This document shows positions 1 to 15,720 of a stretch of 64,000 bases of DNA, piece after piece. This DNA is from Cordia subcordata (Eukaryota > Streptophyta > Magnoliopsida > Boraginales > Cordiaceae): assembly GCA_028554755.1 (NCBI GenBank), contig JAPTOF010000014.1:6696001-6760000 (forward strand), read 5' to 3'. Within the stretch, counting starts at the first letter, position 1. Every line of letters starts with the position of its first letter. The notes under the pieces are model-generated. The model searched no databases. It was not told the origin of the DNA and saw nothing but the letters and a program-made list of their open reading frames with translations. Both the position numbers and the translations under genes were made by a program.

Positions 1-299
1 AAACATCAGTTCAATCAAATAATAATTTGTTTACAAGCGTTGTTATATATTATTCTTTAATTATATTCGTTCAACTTTCTTTATCTCGTATACTTTTTAC
101 TATATGCTTAAGAGATTTGGGATTTCGATATCCCCAGGGGCTAGTTAATCGTTTGGTTTTTTGCATATAGATTTTTTTCCCTACTCGTTAAGGGGACTAG
201 TATTGGTTTTCCACTTAAGGTATGTCTGGATTGCTTTTTCCTCATGGAAAAGCAGTACTTTTCGTGAAATTTATTTTTTAACAATTAGTATTTTGATTA

Positions 300-446
300 A
301 GTTTCAAAAAAAAGTAAAACTTCAAAAAAAAGTTCAACTTTAGTTTTTTCAAAAGTAAGAAGTTTTGACTTCTCAAAAGAATTTTTTTTTTCAAAAGCTT
401 TTAATAAAAGCGTTTCAAAAAATAAATAAAAATCTAAACAAGCTCT
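300..446 (-). mobile_element. Partial MITE of the AGGGCTCGTTTGG family
   Basis: Read on the minus strand it begins GAGCTTGTTTAGATT and continues with the paired A/T runs seen in the complete family members at 21589 and 42191. The far end is missing or unrecognisable. Confidence 0.35.
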
Positions 447-535
447 TACTCTTCTTGAAGACTCGAACTTGACATTTATAAGCATTAAGAGAGGGATGTT
501 ACCGCACCACTGAGTTACGAGCTCTTATCTTCTAT
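444..535 (-). mobile_element. tRNA-derived SINE-like sequence
   Basis: On the minus strand a box-A-like TAACTCAGTGG (517-506) is followed about 38 bp on by a box-B-like GTTCGAGTC (468-460), the layout of an internal Pol III promoter. It abuts a T-rich MITE-like stretch at 300-446. No tRNA cloverleaf was completed. Confidence 0.4.
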
Positions 536-586
536 ATAAATAGTTGGTTAAAGAATAATAAATGCTACTAATAACGATTTATTTAC

Positions 587-3687
<3,101 letters not shown>

Positions 3688-3769
3688 TTTTTTTTTAACA
3701 GAAGAAGTTGGTAATATTAATGGACAAGGAAAGATTTGCTGTTGTAGTATTACATGTAGTTGGGGAGGC

Positions 3770-3780
3770 TAGTTATATAG
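3770..3780 (-). promoter_or_regulatory. TATA box of the left CKX copy
   Basis: The minus strand reads CTATATAAC about 85 bp upstream of the start codon. The flanking ~120 bp align loosely with the region upstream of the right CKX copy, including a GGGTGYGC-like block at about 3843 and 25149, so the core promoter was duplicated with the gene. Confidence 0.55.
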
Positions 3781-4870
3781 AGATTATTATTTTGCTTGCG
3801 GTCTACGTTGGGACTAATTATCTAGTGAAGCAATCTTGGAAAGGGGTGTGCGAAAAAAATTTTCAAAGATACGAAAAGATATGAATTGTGATGTTTGTAC
3901 ATCAGCTAAGGTTTCGTCTTCCTTGCATGGTAACAGTTGATTATTAATTTTCGTTAAAATGTTTCTTACCCTGGTGTCTTGTTAAGGTGGTATAAAATTT
4001 TTTTGATCCCCATTATTAATTTTTTTTTTTTTTTGGTTAGAGTTAATAGATGGCTTAAAGAATGCCTTACACTACAACTTGAAGGGTCAACCAAAAAAAA
4101 GAAAAACCTCAAATATGCATATTCTTCGATCCTTTAGGCTTGAAAGAAGGTATAAATACACACTCTCGTGAGTGAAAATCGAAAATACATCTCGTAAATT
4201 TACATAAAATTCTTTGTTTATATGCATTTAAATATTACTGAATATATTTGTATTATTTAATAAAGAGTCATTTAAATTAAGAAATCTACATAATTTAAGA
4301 AATATATATATATATATATATAGTTTCTTTATTTATTTAGGGGTGCATTTGCACCTTAAATTTGCCCCATTTTCAAAATGAAAGGTGAAAATATGCATCA
4401 ATTTATTTGAGTCTTCGCATTTTTGACCAGTTAAAATACATTTTAGGCACTTCTTTTTACGCTATTTGTTAATATTAATAGAAAAACTAATGGTGGGAGC
4501 TAATGTGAAACGTTTTTTAAATCAAGTATCAATAAATTTTGAAACAACATCAATGTGACTTTGACAAAACATGGAAAAGGGAATAAATGCATATCTACGC
4601 AGTAAATATTATCTATAGTCTTAAATATTCTTACATTCGAAGGAAGTCAATTTCTATTTTCTAGTCATATTGTAAATTTTAATTTAAAAATTTCTTGCAA
4701 TTTTTGTCATGTAAAGCTTTTAGGGAGCTACTTAAAATATGCATTCAAACTAAAACTCTATTACGCGAAGTCAACTATTAGATTTGAGAATATGGCTTCC
4801 TTCTTAATAATTTCGTCGAATAACTTCATACATGTGATATCTGTTCAAATTATCTCTATTAAATTCATTA
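3781..4870. other. AT-rich intergenic sequence
   Basis: The first ~120 bp are the left CKX promoter region. The rest holds poly-T and TA runs (4019-4034, 4302-4321). I see no coding sequence. Confidence 0.6.
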
Positions 4871-5715
4871 CAAGAAAAACTGCGATAAGTGACATTTTTC
4901 TAGTAGCCATTTTCAAAAAAATGGCGCTTATTGCCACTTTTACTAGCGGTTTTCTTGGACTGCAAGGAAAGCAACAAAACATTTCACTTTTTTTAAAAAA
5001 ATGGTCACTAAATCTAGCTATTGACGCATTTTATTTCTTTAAATTATGAATTGAGAACCGCATATAAGCGACAATTATTTGAGAATTGTTTCCTATAGTG
5101 GTGCAATTTATTTATTTTTAATTAATGAAAAATGCATATAGTCGGTGGTTTTCTAAAAAATGCAACTTACAATGAAACAATTTATTTTTTCGAATCATGA
5201 AACTACGTATACGGTATGTACATTTTCTCTCAGAACAACTACCTATATTAGTATAACTAGTATGACGCCCGTGCGATACACGGGGCGTGACATATGTGAT
5301 TGAATATATCAAAACTATAGAGTTTTTGCATCTTATTAAATAGTTATTGAAACAAATATATACTATGGAATTAATAAAACAATGATGATATATAAAAAGA
5401 AATAGTATAATATTAATTAAATTAAAATATTTAATGCAGGAATGGAACTAAATAAATGATGAAAACAAAAATGACCTAAGAATGGGTATATTTAATTAAT
5501 TGATAAGTAATTATAAAAAGTTTGTCATATAGAGCGCCACTTGGCAGCACAAAATTATAATTTATTTGGCTTTATTATATTGTATAGATTTATTCTTTTA
5601 ATAATGGAAAGTGTATATAACTAGCGATTTTTTTCGAAATCCACTTATAGAGGTATAATTTTTTTTTAATTTATGAAAAATGCATATAAGCGGCAACATT
5701 TTGACACAGGGACCA
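4871..5715. mobile_element. Remnant with CACTA-like subterminal repeats
   Basis: The motif GCATATAAGCGRCAA and variants recur at about 5060, 5133 and 5683, with inverted partners such as AGTGACA and GCCACTT near 4890-4940. Clustered direct and inverted copies of a short motif are typical of the ends of En/Spm (CACTA) transposons. No TIR or transposase was found. Confidence 0.35.
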
Positions 5716-6020
5716 ATTTTTCTAATTATATAAATATGATGTTATTTGATATAATTAATGAATAAGTTCTTCACATTTTTATATTGGTGGATAATGTAGC
5801 TATAAAATTGAATAGTTACAAAAGATCAAGTATTCAAACAGTCCTTCAAGTGTTGCAAGGTGTCGTAAACGGCCGCCTATGACTAAAAGAACCACTACCC
5901 ATTCCTTTTCTTTTCTCCTTTTATCTAGTGACCCTTGCTCAAACCATGTCAAGCAATTCTCCATTATACTTGCTCCCTCCATGATACCTGCTCCAGTGAC
6001 GCGTGCTCAAACCATGTTAA

Positions 6021-6260
6021 GGGCTCGTTTAGATTGATTTTTTTTTTTTAAAGAATATTTTTTTCGTTTAGATTAGTTTTTTTTTTTAATAAAATATTTT
6101 TTAAAAAATATTTTTTCTGAGAGAAGTTAAAATTTATGGTTTCTAGAAAAAGTTAAAATTGAACTTTTTCAAAATTTTAATTTTTTTAAAATTTAATTCA
6201 AATATTTTTTTATAAAAAATAAATATATTTTTTGTGAAGAAAAAAGCCGAACCAAACAGG
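6021..6260. mobile_element. MITE, AGGGCTCGTTTGG family (family M1)
   Basis: It begins GGGCTCGTTTAGATTGAT and ends GAACCAAACAGG, with A/T runs and TTAAAATT motifs between. It is a diverged member of the ~230-bp family best seen at 21589 and 42191. Confidence 0.5.
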
Positions 6261-6439
6261 TGTGAGTAGTTTCCTTCATCCCCCCCCCCCCCCCGCGCTC
6301 CCCCTCCCCCTCAACACAAAAGACACACCCTTCAGGTAGAATTTACCTCGATCCTAATCATATCCTTCTTGATTTTTCCGTAGAACCGTGTCAACACTCA
6401 TTAGAATGAGCGACAAAGTAAACATTAACGTCAACGCAA
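6261..6439. other. Non-coding, contains a poly-C run
   Basis: A run of about 14 C followed by CCCCCTCCCCCTC lies at 6281-6312; nothing else is recognised. Confidence 0.6.
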
Positions 6440-7000
6440 AAGATGTCAGTGTGGCGGTCAATTTCGATCGAAATGGTCAATACAAAGTTGCCTTTTGACC
6501 GAGAAATGTGAAATCAAGATTTTAGTTGGTGACAAAATATTGTCACCTAAATCACATTTAACATCCCAAAAGTTCTTTCGGATCTTTGATACACTAGTAC
6601 AAAATCTTTGATTTATCAAAGATTGTAAAACTTGGTCTTTTCCCAAAGGATCTTTGATATTAACATTTGGATTCATTTGTCTTAATATTCGTAGAAAAGT
6701 TGCATGTCAAGGAAACATCACCAAGATTTTTCCTCCAGTGTGAGATCTTGTTTGTAGTCATTTGAGACAACATGGAAAATTGGGTATCTCCAAAGTCAAT
6801 TTTCAAACTATAATTACATAGCCCAATGTGTCCCATGAATTTGCGCCGTAAGAAGGCATTTAATTCGTAATCTTTGACATTTGACCTAAAGATCACACAA
6901 GTAGGAATTAATATATATGATAGACTCTTGAGTCGTGCATGAATTTCATGCATCTCATGGAGCTCGGGAACAGGTACCTGCGAGTTGGCCCCACCCATTT
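6440..7000 (+). repeat. Segmental repeat block, copy A
   Basis: The block contains GGAAACATCACCAAGATTTT, GAGATCTTGTTTGTAGTC and GACCTAAAGATCACAC. The same landmarks appear in the same order at 14730-15720 and 27355-28390. It lies 2.8-3.3 kb upstream of the left CKX start, as copy C does for the right CKX. No coding frame was found. Confidence 0.7.
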
Positions 7001-7480
7001 ATGGCGGGTGGGGTTGGCCGGTTTAAACTGCGGGTTATCAAGCTCCCAACACTAAAGCGGCCTTAATGTATTGGCAGGCCGATTTGAGGGTCGGTAGATT
7101 GGCGGGTTTGGCCATACATATTTTCAAAAATATATATATAAAATCATTTTTTTAACAAAATAATTATGAAATCAAATACATAAACATTTAAATCATTATG
7201 TAGGACCATAATTAATCATGAAAATAATAATTAAGTTTATATCACAAGAGAAATATACATGACTTTTTAAAATAAAGGTGGGTTAGGCGGGTTAAACAGT
7301 TTGGTAGGTTAATGGGTCGTTTTGGGAGGTTCGTCACCCGCGAATTGACACAACTCGACCTACCTAGGGTGGACTCCTTTATTTGTCGAATCATTGAATC
7401 TCCAACCCTAACTCTATTTTTTGGCGAGTTAAGTAAAATGACCCACAAATCTCAACCTGTTTTGCCACCTTTACTTGTCG
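7001..7480. mobile_element. Probable MITE with GC-rich ends
   Basis: Two GC-rich flanks rich in GGCGGGT and GGGTTAGGCGGG enclose an AT-rich core, ending AACCTGTTTTGCCACC. This resembles common short plant elements whose ends contain GGTGGCAAA. No target duplication was confirmed. Confidence 0.3.
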
Positions 7481-7976
7481 TCTAGATTAGTGTTGTACAT
7501 AAGGAAGAATTTATTAATTTTTGAGGTGGAATTTCTTGTATTCGTATACGTAAAAGTATTTTTTATATTATTTTTAAGATCGTTATATATCACTTACCCA
7601 TTATAAGCTATCTTTCTCCATGCCCCTACGCTACGCCTAGCTATTTTCTTTTTCCAAAGAGTGCTTGACTCACAAGTTGTGTGGTTAGGTATATGTGGAA
7701 AAGAAGAGATCTTTGTTTTTATTTTGTTTTGTTTTTGTAAAATACAATTCTTGAATTGTTCGACATGAATAAAGCAAAATCGTCAAAACTAACATATAAA
7801 ATTCTAGACTACTTAACTAGGCACTAAGACTTCAGGTTTTAACATTGAACTGTCTGTTATGCAGTTGGGCCTTTGTCCAATTATGTTATCCATCTGTGCA
7901 TAATTCCCTTGTGTTTTAAGGTTTGACTTCGGTATGCAGGTCAAATTTTAAATTAATCAGGCCTCCAACAATTGAT
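7481..7976. other. Intergenic, nothing recognised
   Basis: AT-rich sequence with no open frame that looks coding. Confidence 0.5.
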
Positions 7977-8092
7977 CTTTTATTTTATTCCCACCCCTAA
8001 CCAATCCATTATCTCTCATAAGATTTGGATTTAGAACCTTACTCTTAGAGACAGTAGTGTTAACTATTTGAGCTACTCTCTCATCCCTTCCA
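7977..8092 (-). mobile_element. SINE family A
   Basis: The minus strand reads AGCTCAAATAGTTAAC, then TCTAAATCCAAATC, GGATTGGTTAGGGGTGGG and an A/T-rich tail. It is more diverged than the copy at 19510. Confidence 0.5.
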
Positions 8093-9445
8093 ACAATTGA
8101 TTTTGGTGTAACGAGTTTATTGGTTTATCAATCATGTTAATCAATTAATTACGAGTCACACACGTAAAGAGAATATTAGAAATTACAGTTTTGCAGCTCT
8201 ATCACGTACATAACTCAGGAATCTCGAGATCGGCCAGCATATAAGATTTTAGCTACTAAACCTAGCTATTATCGAGCAGCAATTGATTTTACAGCAAAAA
8301 AGTCGTTCAATCTATTGAAATGTCACGCTTCAAGCTCGTAACCTAAACTGCCGTTACTAGGCTTAAGAACAATATTGTGAATAATCAAGAAGTTCAATAA
8401 ATCTAGTGAGTCGTGTCTCGTATGTGGGAACATTAATGAACAATAAGTGCGTCTTTTTTGTGTAAAGTGCGTTTCATACTTGGACTTATCAAAATTGTAC
8501 AAAAATTTTTGTATATCAAAGCTCACATATCCTCTGTGATATAAAGAATTGTTGTGCAATATCTTCAATTTTTTGTGGTGATTGTGCAATATTCTTTATA
8601 TCAAAGAAGGTATTGGTAATAACATTCTTTATATCATAAGAAATGTTAGCAAAAATCACAATAAATTTAACTTATACAAGTTTTACAAAATATAAGGGAT
8701 CGGAGTAAGAACACTTTTGTTTATAATATTATATTAGATTTTTAAAAAATAAAGCCTCTCATTAACTTGTTCCACATACAATATAAAAAGGGGAGCTGAC
8801 AACTTATGGTATCGACTTTATAGAGCAAGTTAACTGCTCTTTCTTGCTATAGAAGAGGAGCTACTCAAAACTCCAATAATAATGAACTTGGCAAAAACAA
8901 AAGATATATAAATACTAGTATGAAGACATCTTTCTCTGCTGACTAATTAATCTTAATGCTAATTAAACATTGACTCATTCACGAGGTGACGAGATGTTTA
9001 CATCGTGTACTCATAATTATACACCAAGGAAAAAATTCAAGCGACACAAATAGTAAAACCACGCGAACATATTAAATGCCATTTGTACATCAATTATTAG
9101 GTGGTCTGAGGACTTTTCTTTCTCTTCATGGCGCTTTCGACAAGTAGGTTCACGTTACGTCAATTTTGGAATTAGATTCTTGAACAGATTCCATGTTAGG
9201 TCCAAATATTGGCCCCTAAATAAAGAAAGATAGAGTAAATCTCTTGCGATGTAGAGGAGAAATAGACATTTTAATATTTTTATTTATTATTAATAGTCAA
9301 TTATATTTTTACCGTCTATAATAAGATAAAATATAAATATATTTTATAATATTTAATTATAGTTAAGTTTTTAATACTAATATATATATATATATATATT
9401 ACGAAAATCCAACCATCTCTAAGATCAATGTCCAAATCAGTAAAG
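8093..9445. other. Intergenic, with a segment repeated near 18 kb
   Basis: Sequence at 8751-8880 (TTCCACATACAATATA, then TTTATAGAGCAAG and GAGGAGCTA) reappears diverged at 17935-18070. The short open frame at 8323-8589 has no recognisable motif. Confidence 0.5.
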
Positions 9446-9483
9446 TTAACAATTCTGCACTAGGGTTAACAATTCTGCACTAA
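9446..9483. repeat. Short tandem duplication
   Basis: GTTAACAATTCTGCACTA occurs twice, about 21 bp apart. Confidence 0.85.
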
Positions 9484-10448
9484 AGGCCTAGTGGTCAAGT
9501 AATATATCTCTTACATTTAGTATGAGTTTCGTTAAATGCATGTTGTGATCGGCCTTTTACCTCTTTTAAAAGTGAAAAAGAAAAAATTAACAATGCGGCC
9601 ACCCATGTCGATATGATTGGTCGGAAAGGAACAGTGAAAGCGCTGGCAGTAGTAGCCCATGGTTTTTCTTCCATTACCAATTTAGCAAAACGTATGGTCT
9701 TTTGCAGGGGTGAATGGAATTGTAATTTTTTTAGTTTAGCTACATATCAACATAATTACTTTAAACAAAAAATAATATGACACACGTAAGCCCATATAAA
9801 ATAATATTAAAAAAATTTTAAATGAAGTGAACAAAGAATGTGAACCGTTGATTCCTAAATAAACTGGAGATAAATTTAATCTATATGAACAACGGCCAGA
9901 TCAACTCACATCCAAAATTTATGCGGAAAGAATAGGTAGGAAAATGGCTCAAATTTGTATTTTAATGACTTTTGCTTTCGTCTAATGTTTAAGGGATATA
10001 AATGCTTGAACTTGGAAAGCTTTTAGTACAGTGTCTCCATAAAATTCACTAGGATAAATATAATGTGAACTAGACAACATAGCAAGGGATGAAACCAAAC
10101 ACAAATAAAGCCTCTAAACTCTATCAGATAATTGTAAGCCTCTCTAAACCATACAAATGCATGTTGAGTCTACACAAAGGGTCTCGTTGAGATATCCCAA
10201 ATTCTATTATGTATACAAATGGAACTTAAATATACAATTATATCTTTTAAATTAGCCACACTAATGACATCCACCCTTCCCTTCCAAAGGATGACTTTAG
10301 TAAATAACCAAATATGTATTCATCTGGCTATCAAATCTTCAAATTACATAAGAGAAAAACTGAATGTTTAATTAATTCGTTTTCAAGTTTTGCCCAAATT
10401 TTACCCAAGTTCTGGCTAAAGTGGATGGAATTTGCAATTCAACAAAAA
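9484..10448. other. Intergenic, with a retroelement-like tail
   Basis: At 9548 it contains GATCGGCCTTTTACCTC and then CTTTTAAAAG. Similar tails occur near 2074 and 31684; the last closes a LINE-like RNase H fragment. No intact gene is seen. Confidence 0.4.
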
Positions 10449-10560
10449 ACAAATTCACAAAAAAATTTTATAGAGATAAAAATATCCCTATAATCATTTA
10501 TAAAAGACAAATTCACAAAAAAATCTTATAAAAATAAAAATATCCCTATAATCATTTATA
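10449..10560. repeat. 62-bp tandem duplication
   Basis: ACAAATTCACAAAAAAAT and AAAATATCCCTATAATCATT are present twice in direct succession. Confidence 0.85.
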
Positions 10561-10734
10561 TAATATGTATCATACTACTATGTTTAAAATAGTACCTTCA
10601 TTGTTTGTCATTGTCTTATAAACTCAATTATTACTCATTTGAGGATCTTCTTAATTGGTAGTTTTCTTATAAAATTTCATACCACAAGTGATTTCAAAAT
10701 CAATGTTAACTACGAAATTTTTTTAAAAGTTCTG

Positions 10735-10840
10735 TCTTCCAGAGCTTTTGGGAATCCACTTAGAATACAGAATAAAAAAGTGAACTTTTTACTTTTTGGG
10801 AATCCACTTAGAATAGAGATAATAAAAAGTGCACTTTTTA
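10735..10840. repeat. ~55-bp direct duplication
   Basis: TTTTGGGAATCCACTTAGAA occurs twice, each time followed by AATAAAAAGTG-like and ACTTTTTACTTTT sequence. Confidence 0.7.
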
Positions 10841-10869
10841 CTTTTGACCTTTTAGATAATAAAAAATGA

Positions 10870-11639
10870 ACTTTATACTTCTTAGATAATAAAAAGTGAA
10901 CTTAAAGTAAGTTTAGATATTTTCATAACTTTTCTCAACTTCTCTCACCAAGGGAGACTTTCTCCGTTATTTTCTCTAATTTTTTTTTTGTTCGGGTAGA
11001 GCCCGTGATACTATTTTTTTGATTCAGCCCTGTCGTGACTTGTTTATTTTACTGTACTTTTTCACCTATCCATGGCTCGCTAATGTGGTGTTTCACATGG
11101 AGTTCTTAAATTTAATAACCTTGATTTAGTTCAAGGGATTAATTCTAGATCGACGTTGAGCTAGACAATTGAGCGCCTTGTGAAAGATACGCAACTTTGT
11201 CTCATAGAAGTAGGTTTCTGGAGTGTCATTTACATACAAAGAAGTGCCAATGGAGTAACAAATTAGCTAGTAAAGAACGTTCGACAAAGATCTTTTCCTG
11301 GTAATTGGATTTTGAACCCTCTTGTGAGTCTATTCCATATTTCAATTTGTGTGTATAATGCCATGGATGTTGGTTAGTTGTACTGTTTTATGTTTAATCT
11401 AATAATATTAATATGTTTATGTTAAAAAAAAAGAAAGAATGTCATAACGCGATTAAAGAGGAACATTTTGGTTGATCCAATTGGCCATTTCGTATGTTAA
11501 TATTCATATAAAATATTTTCTTTGTTACTAATTAACATTTCGCAACTTTTACTATGCTTCATAGGAATTGTGATCCTACGAAGCACTCAACATCATGTTG
11601 TATGTGAACAGTACGCGCATACAGTACGTAATAATATAT
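10870..11639. other. Intergenic, nothing recognised
   Basis: No coding sequence, RNA gene or transposon end could be supported here. Confidence 0.5.
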
Positions 11640-12110
11640 GTGTTCAAAATTTTTATATTATATGTTCAAAATTCTTGTTTCAAGTTGCAAATATGTTCAA
11701 AATTTTGAGCTTATTATTAAACTTTTGAACATGTAATATAAGAGTTTTGAATACAGAATATAATCTATGAATATGTAATATAAGAGTTTTAAATATAGAG
11801 TATAAAATTTATGAGATTATATTTTTTAATTTGGGAACTTGCTTTTAAACTCTTGAACATGTAATATAAAAGTTCTAAACATATAATATAAAAATTTTGA
11901 ACATATAATATAAGAATTTTAAACATAGAGTATAAAATTTATGATATTATAATTTTTATGTTATGAACTCGCTTTTAAACTTTTAAACATATAATATAGA
12001 GTTTTAAATATGTTTGTAGCTTAATCGAAGAGTTTTAAACATATAATATAAGAATTTTTAACAAATAATATAAGAGTTTTATACATAAAATATAATCTAT
12101 GATCATGTAA
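11640..12110. repeat. Irregular AT-rich tandem repeat
   Basis: Short units of the form AACATATAATATAAGAGTTT recur about 15 times at irregular spacing. Flanking stretches rich in ACAGTAC/GTACAGT (11604-11632 and 12118-12180) are loosely inverted, so this may be the interior of a small transposon. Confidence 0.55.
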
Positions 12111-12496
12111 TCATGCGTATACTATACAATACGATGTACAGTGATCATACGGAATACTGTGTATATAATACACGGTATAGGTACCGTTAACAATTGGCCA
12201 TGTCTTAAAGTTTCCTCCCACTTATCTGTCGAAGCCGCCAAAGATGTCAAAAACACCCGTAGGTTTTTTTTTTGGCTCACTTGGATTTCTTTTTTTTAAA
12301 AGAAAAATGGGGCACACTCCCGCAAATTTATTCATCCGAAGAAACAAGGTTACACCATGAGAATTTATCAAAGAGACAACAAAACGGCTACTCAAGTCTA
12401 GATCCGAATGCTCCGAACTCGTAACTGATTGCCTTTTATAATGCCTCTTAACAGCTAATGCTCAGCAAGATTTTTTTTTTTAATATTATTTATATC

Positions 12497-12527
<31 letters not shown>

Positions 12528-12770
12528 TAAACCTCCTACTAATGAAATTAAATTCAAAACTTCACGTTTAAAAAAAATAATCTTAGAAAGATTATTTAAG
12601 TCCCTATGCATTAGCTAAATAGTCTGCTGCTTTAGACCTTTTAGGACACGTGAGTGATGATGAATTCAAATGAAGCAAGGAACTGCCTGATCTTGATAAG
12701 CAAATGAGCCGCCTCCCAACAACCATCAACCTCTTGCTCAATCCATCGCCCAACTGTAGTGGAATCCAAC
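12111..12770. other. Intergenic, with a TA microsatellite at 12488-12524
   Basis: Apart from the TA run, no feature could be supported. Confidence 0.5.
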
Positions 12771-12981
12771 TCATTTGGATTGGACTCTTTTAAAAGAATT
12801 CTTTTTTAACAACTCTTTAAAAAGTATTATTTTTAAAAGTTAAAAATTATAACTTTTAAAAATAATTATATTTGAGTATTTTTTAAAGTCTTAATTTTTT
12901 TAAAATTTAAGCCAATAATTATGCAAAAAAAATATTTTTTTAAAAAAATATTTTTTCCTAAAATCGATCAATCCAAATGGG
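12771..12981. mobile_element. MITE, family M1, diverged
   Basis: It starts TCATTTGGATTGGACTC and ends GATCAATCCAAATGGG, with poly-A/T runs between. The ends are inverted copies of each other, about 210 bp apart. Confidence 0.55.
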
Positions 12982-13537
12982 TATTATCTCTGTGTTCCTT
13001 TTTAGGTGTCAACTGACCATGAGCAACTGAATTAAACTTCATTTACACTAGGAGATCAAATATATGAATTTAACGATCCAATTCATCTCTTTGGAATTTT
13101 TTTTATACCTCTAAATACCTGGGATTTCATTGGAATATCGATCTTAATAGTTAGCTTAACTTAAGTTTTCCTCTAACTCTTTTATAGTTTAATTACCACT
13201 CCTATATTTTTGCACTTTTTAATATACGTGCCTTGACCAATTTATTTTCTGACAATCGGAATCATTTGAAATGATTCTCTCTAGCTCGTCTTGTCATCGT
13301 TCTTACTTTTCTTTGTATCACCTTGTCTCCAATTTAATCATTTCCAATTTGACCACACATCTATCTAAACAATCATTACAATGAGCGAAAAGTAAAAAGT
13401 CACATTCGTCTTAAATCACAATCATTATTAGGTTTCAATAATTTCGTGTCTTTGAGACGCTAGGCCAATTGCTCAAACTCAATTCGTAGGAGAGTTGGAT
13501 TAGAAGTCTTTTTTCTTTTATCTAACTAAAACTAAAT

Positions 13538-13671
13538 ATGCATATACACATATATACATATAGACATATATACATATATACACATATACACATATATACA
13601 TATATACACATATACACATATACACATAAACACATATATACACATATACACATATACACATATATACATAT

Positions 13672-13702
<31 letters not shown>

Positions 13703-13716
13703 CACATACATATAAC
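13538..13716. repeat. CACATATA-type microsatellite
   Basis: About 180 bp of CATATA/CACATA units. All three overlapping open frames here translate to His-Ile-Tyr or Cys-Ile-Tyr repeats and are not genes. Confidence 0.95.
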
Positions 13717-14575
13717 CCTTTAAAGTAGTAATTGGTATGGGGAAATTGATGGGGAATGGAATGGCATTCCTAACTTTTCCCAAAATCCCATGATTGGTAC
13801 AAATTGATGAACACAAGAAATCCCATTCTCGAGGTAATCCCATTTCCACAAATATAGGAATAACCATTCCTAACTAAACAAATGGGAGTAAGTCATTTCC
13901 ATAGGTAATCCCATTTCTACAAATATGGGAATAACCATTCCTAACTAAATATATGAGAGTCAGCCATTTCCATGTTGGTGGGAATGAGATTTTTCGTCAA
14001 ATGATTGAAAATATCTTTTTTAAAAATTAATATTTTGTATTTTATATCAAAAACAAAAATAAAACAATTTTTTTTAATTTTAAAAATTTAAAAATGTAAT
14101 AAGTAGAAAATAAGAATAAAAGAAAAAATAAAATTAAAATAAAAGATAAAAATTAAAATTAAAATTAAAAATAGAAAAGAATACAAAATTAGAACTTTAA
14201 AATGAAAATTGAAAATAAAAAATTAAAAATAGAAAATAGAAAATAAAACTAAAAATAGAAATAAAAATAAAAGATAGAAAATAAAAACAAAAAAACAAAA
14301 ATAGAAAAAGAAAATATAAAGCAAAAAGTAAAATAAAAATAAAATTTTAAAAATGAAAATAAGAAATGAAATAAAAATTAATAAATAAAATTAAAACTAA
14401 AATTAAAATTAAAAAAGAAATAAAAATAAAAAATGAAAAAGTTCGCCAAATTATATATTTATATATATTATATATAATTATCTTTTTTTACCATCATTCC
14501 AACCATATACACATGATATATTCATTACCAAGTCCATTACATTCCCTTGTTAATTCCATTCTTTTTAAATTTATT
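13717..14575. mobile_element. Possible hAT-like non-autonomous element with A-rich core
   Basis: The left part contains GGAATGGAATGGCATTCC and a duplicated ~72-bp unit with GGTAATCCCATTTC and GGGAATAACCATTCCTAAC. The right part has CATTACCAAGTCCATTAC. The core 14000-14445 is an almost pure A/G-rich low-complexity strand. Boundaries are not certain. Confidence 0.35.
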
Positions 14576-14729
14576 TTGTCATATTAATCGCTACCTAAGT
14601 TTCACATATGAGCTCAAACTTTGGATGTTGGCTAAATGAGACTTAGAGATCCAAATGGATCGGTGCCTTCTTCAGATGAAATAGCCTAGAACTTTCAGGT
14701 TTTATTGGCGGAAGGTACCCATATCAAAT

Positions 14730-15720
14730 AATTTCTTATCTTTGCGACACGAGCCCGAATGGTTAGTGAACAAACCTACGAAGAGCTAACCTTAGCTTTA
14801 AATTTCTAGGCAAAGTACTATATCTAGTCCTGATTCTACGATTAATGTATGATCAAAGATCGTAAAGTTAGGTATGATCCAAAAGTATCTTTGACATTCA
14901 ATATTTACGTAATGGATTTGACTGAAAATTCACCCGTGTCCTGGAAAATTGCAGGTAAAGTAAACATCACCAAGATTTTTGTCTCCAATGTAAGATCTTG
15001 TTTTTAGTTATTTGAGATAACATGTAATCTTCAAAGTCAAATTCCAACAATAATTACCTACCCCAAGCCGTCTCAGGAAATTAGGTCGAACCCTCTACTT
15101 CCCCTTTAATGCAGTTAAGATTTTTTCGCATATGGTCTTTCTAAATAGTGCAAAAATATACTAACATCCATAAAATTTACTATTTTTAATCGTCTAAATA
15201 TTAAATTTATCATTTTTAGTGATTCTATCTTGCAGAGTTGAGTAATATTTAATATAAGAACAATTAAAAATGATAAATTTTAATATACACAGAGTCAATA
15301 AATTTTAGTGTAAGTAACACTGTACCTATTAGAAAAACGTTCTACATATTCGTTATCATTACATATACGTCCCAGCAAATTCAATTGTATTTCCATTGCA
15401 TGATTGCCCCATCAAATTCAAATGGCAAAAAATTCTTCAACCAAATACGAATCTTGAAATTCTGCTTTCTCAACCTATGGTATATAAGACAACAAAGGGA
15501 TGCATGAAGAACATCAAATTAGTAAGAAAACAAATCCACGCATGGGTTGGCACAGATACCCTCAGGACCCAAGCAAAGATTTGAATGGGAAATTAATTAT
15601 TAAAGTAATTAAAATGGCATTCAACTTGCAATCTTTGGCACTTTGACAGAAAGATCGCAGAGGTAGGAATAGAGTAGGTGGATGCATGATGATGAATTTC
15701 CACGTGAAGTTACTGCGTGC
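14730..15720 (+). repeat. Segmental repeat block, copy B
   Basis: It shares ordered landmarks with copy C (27355-28390): AATGGTTAGTGAACAAA, the AACATCACCAAGATTTTT segment, GGTTGGCACAGATAC, AAAGATTTGAAT and CACTTTGAC. No CKX exon is found in the 8-14.7 kb stretch to its left, where a third gene would be expected. Confidence 0.65.

Noticed and set aside
6420..7000. Frames of 72 and 112 codons on the minus strand
   Set aside because: They lie in the segmental repeat block, and the matching blocks B and C do not keep these frames open.
13522..13867. Three overlapping open frames
   Set aside because: They are translations of a CACATA/TATA microsatellite.
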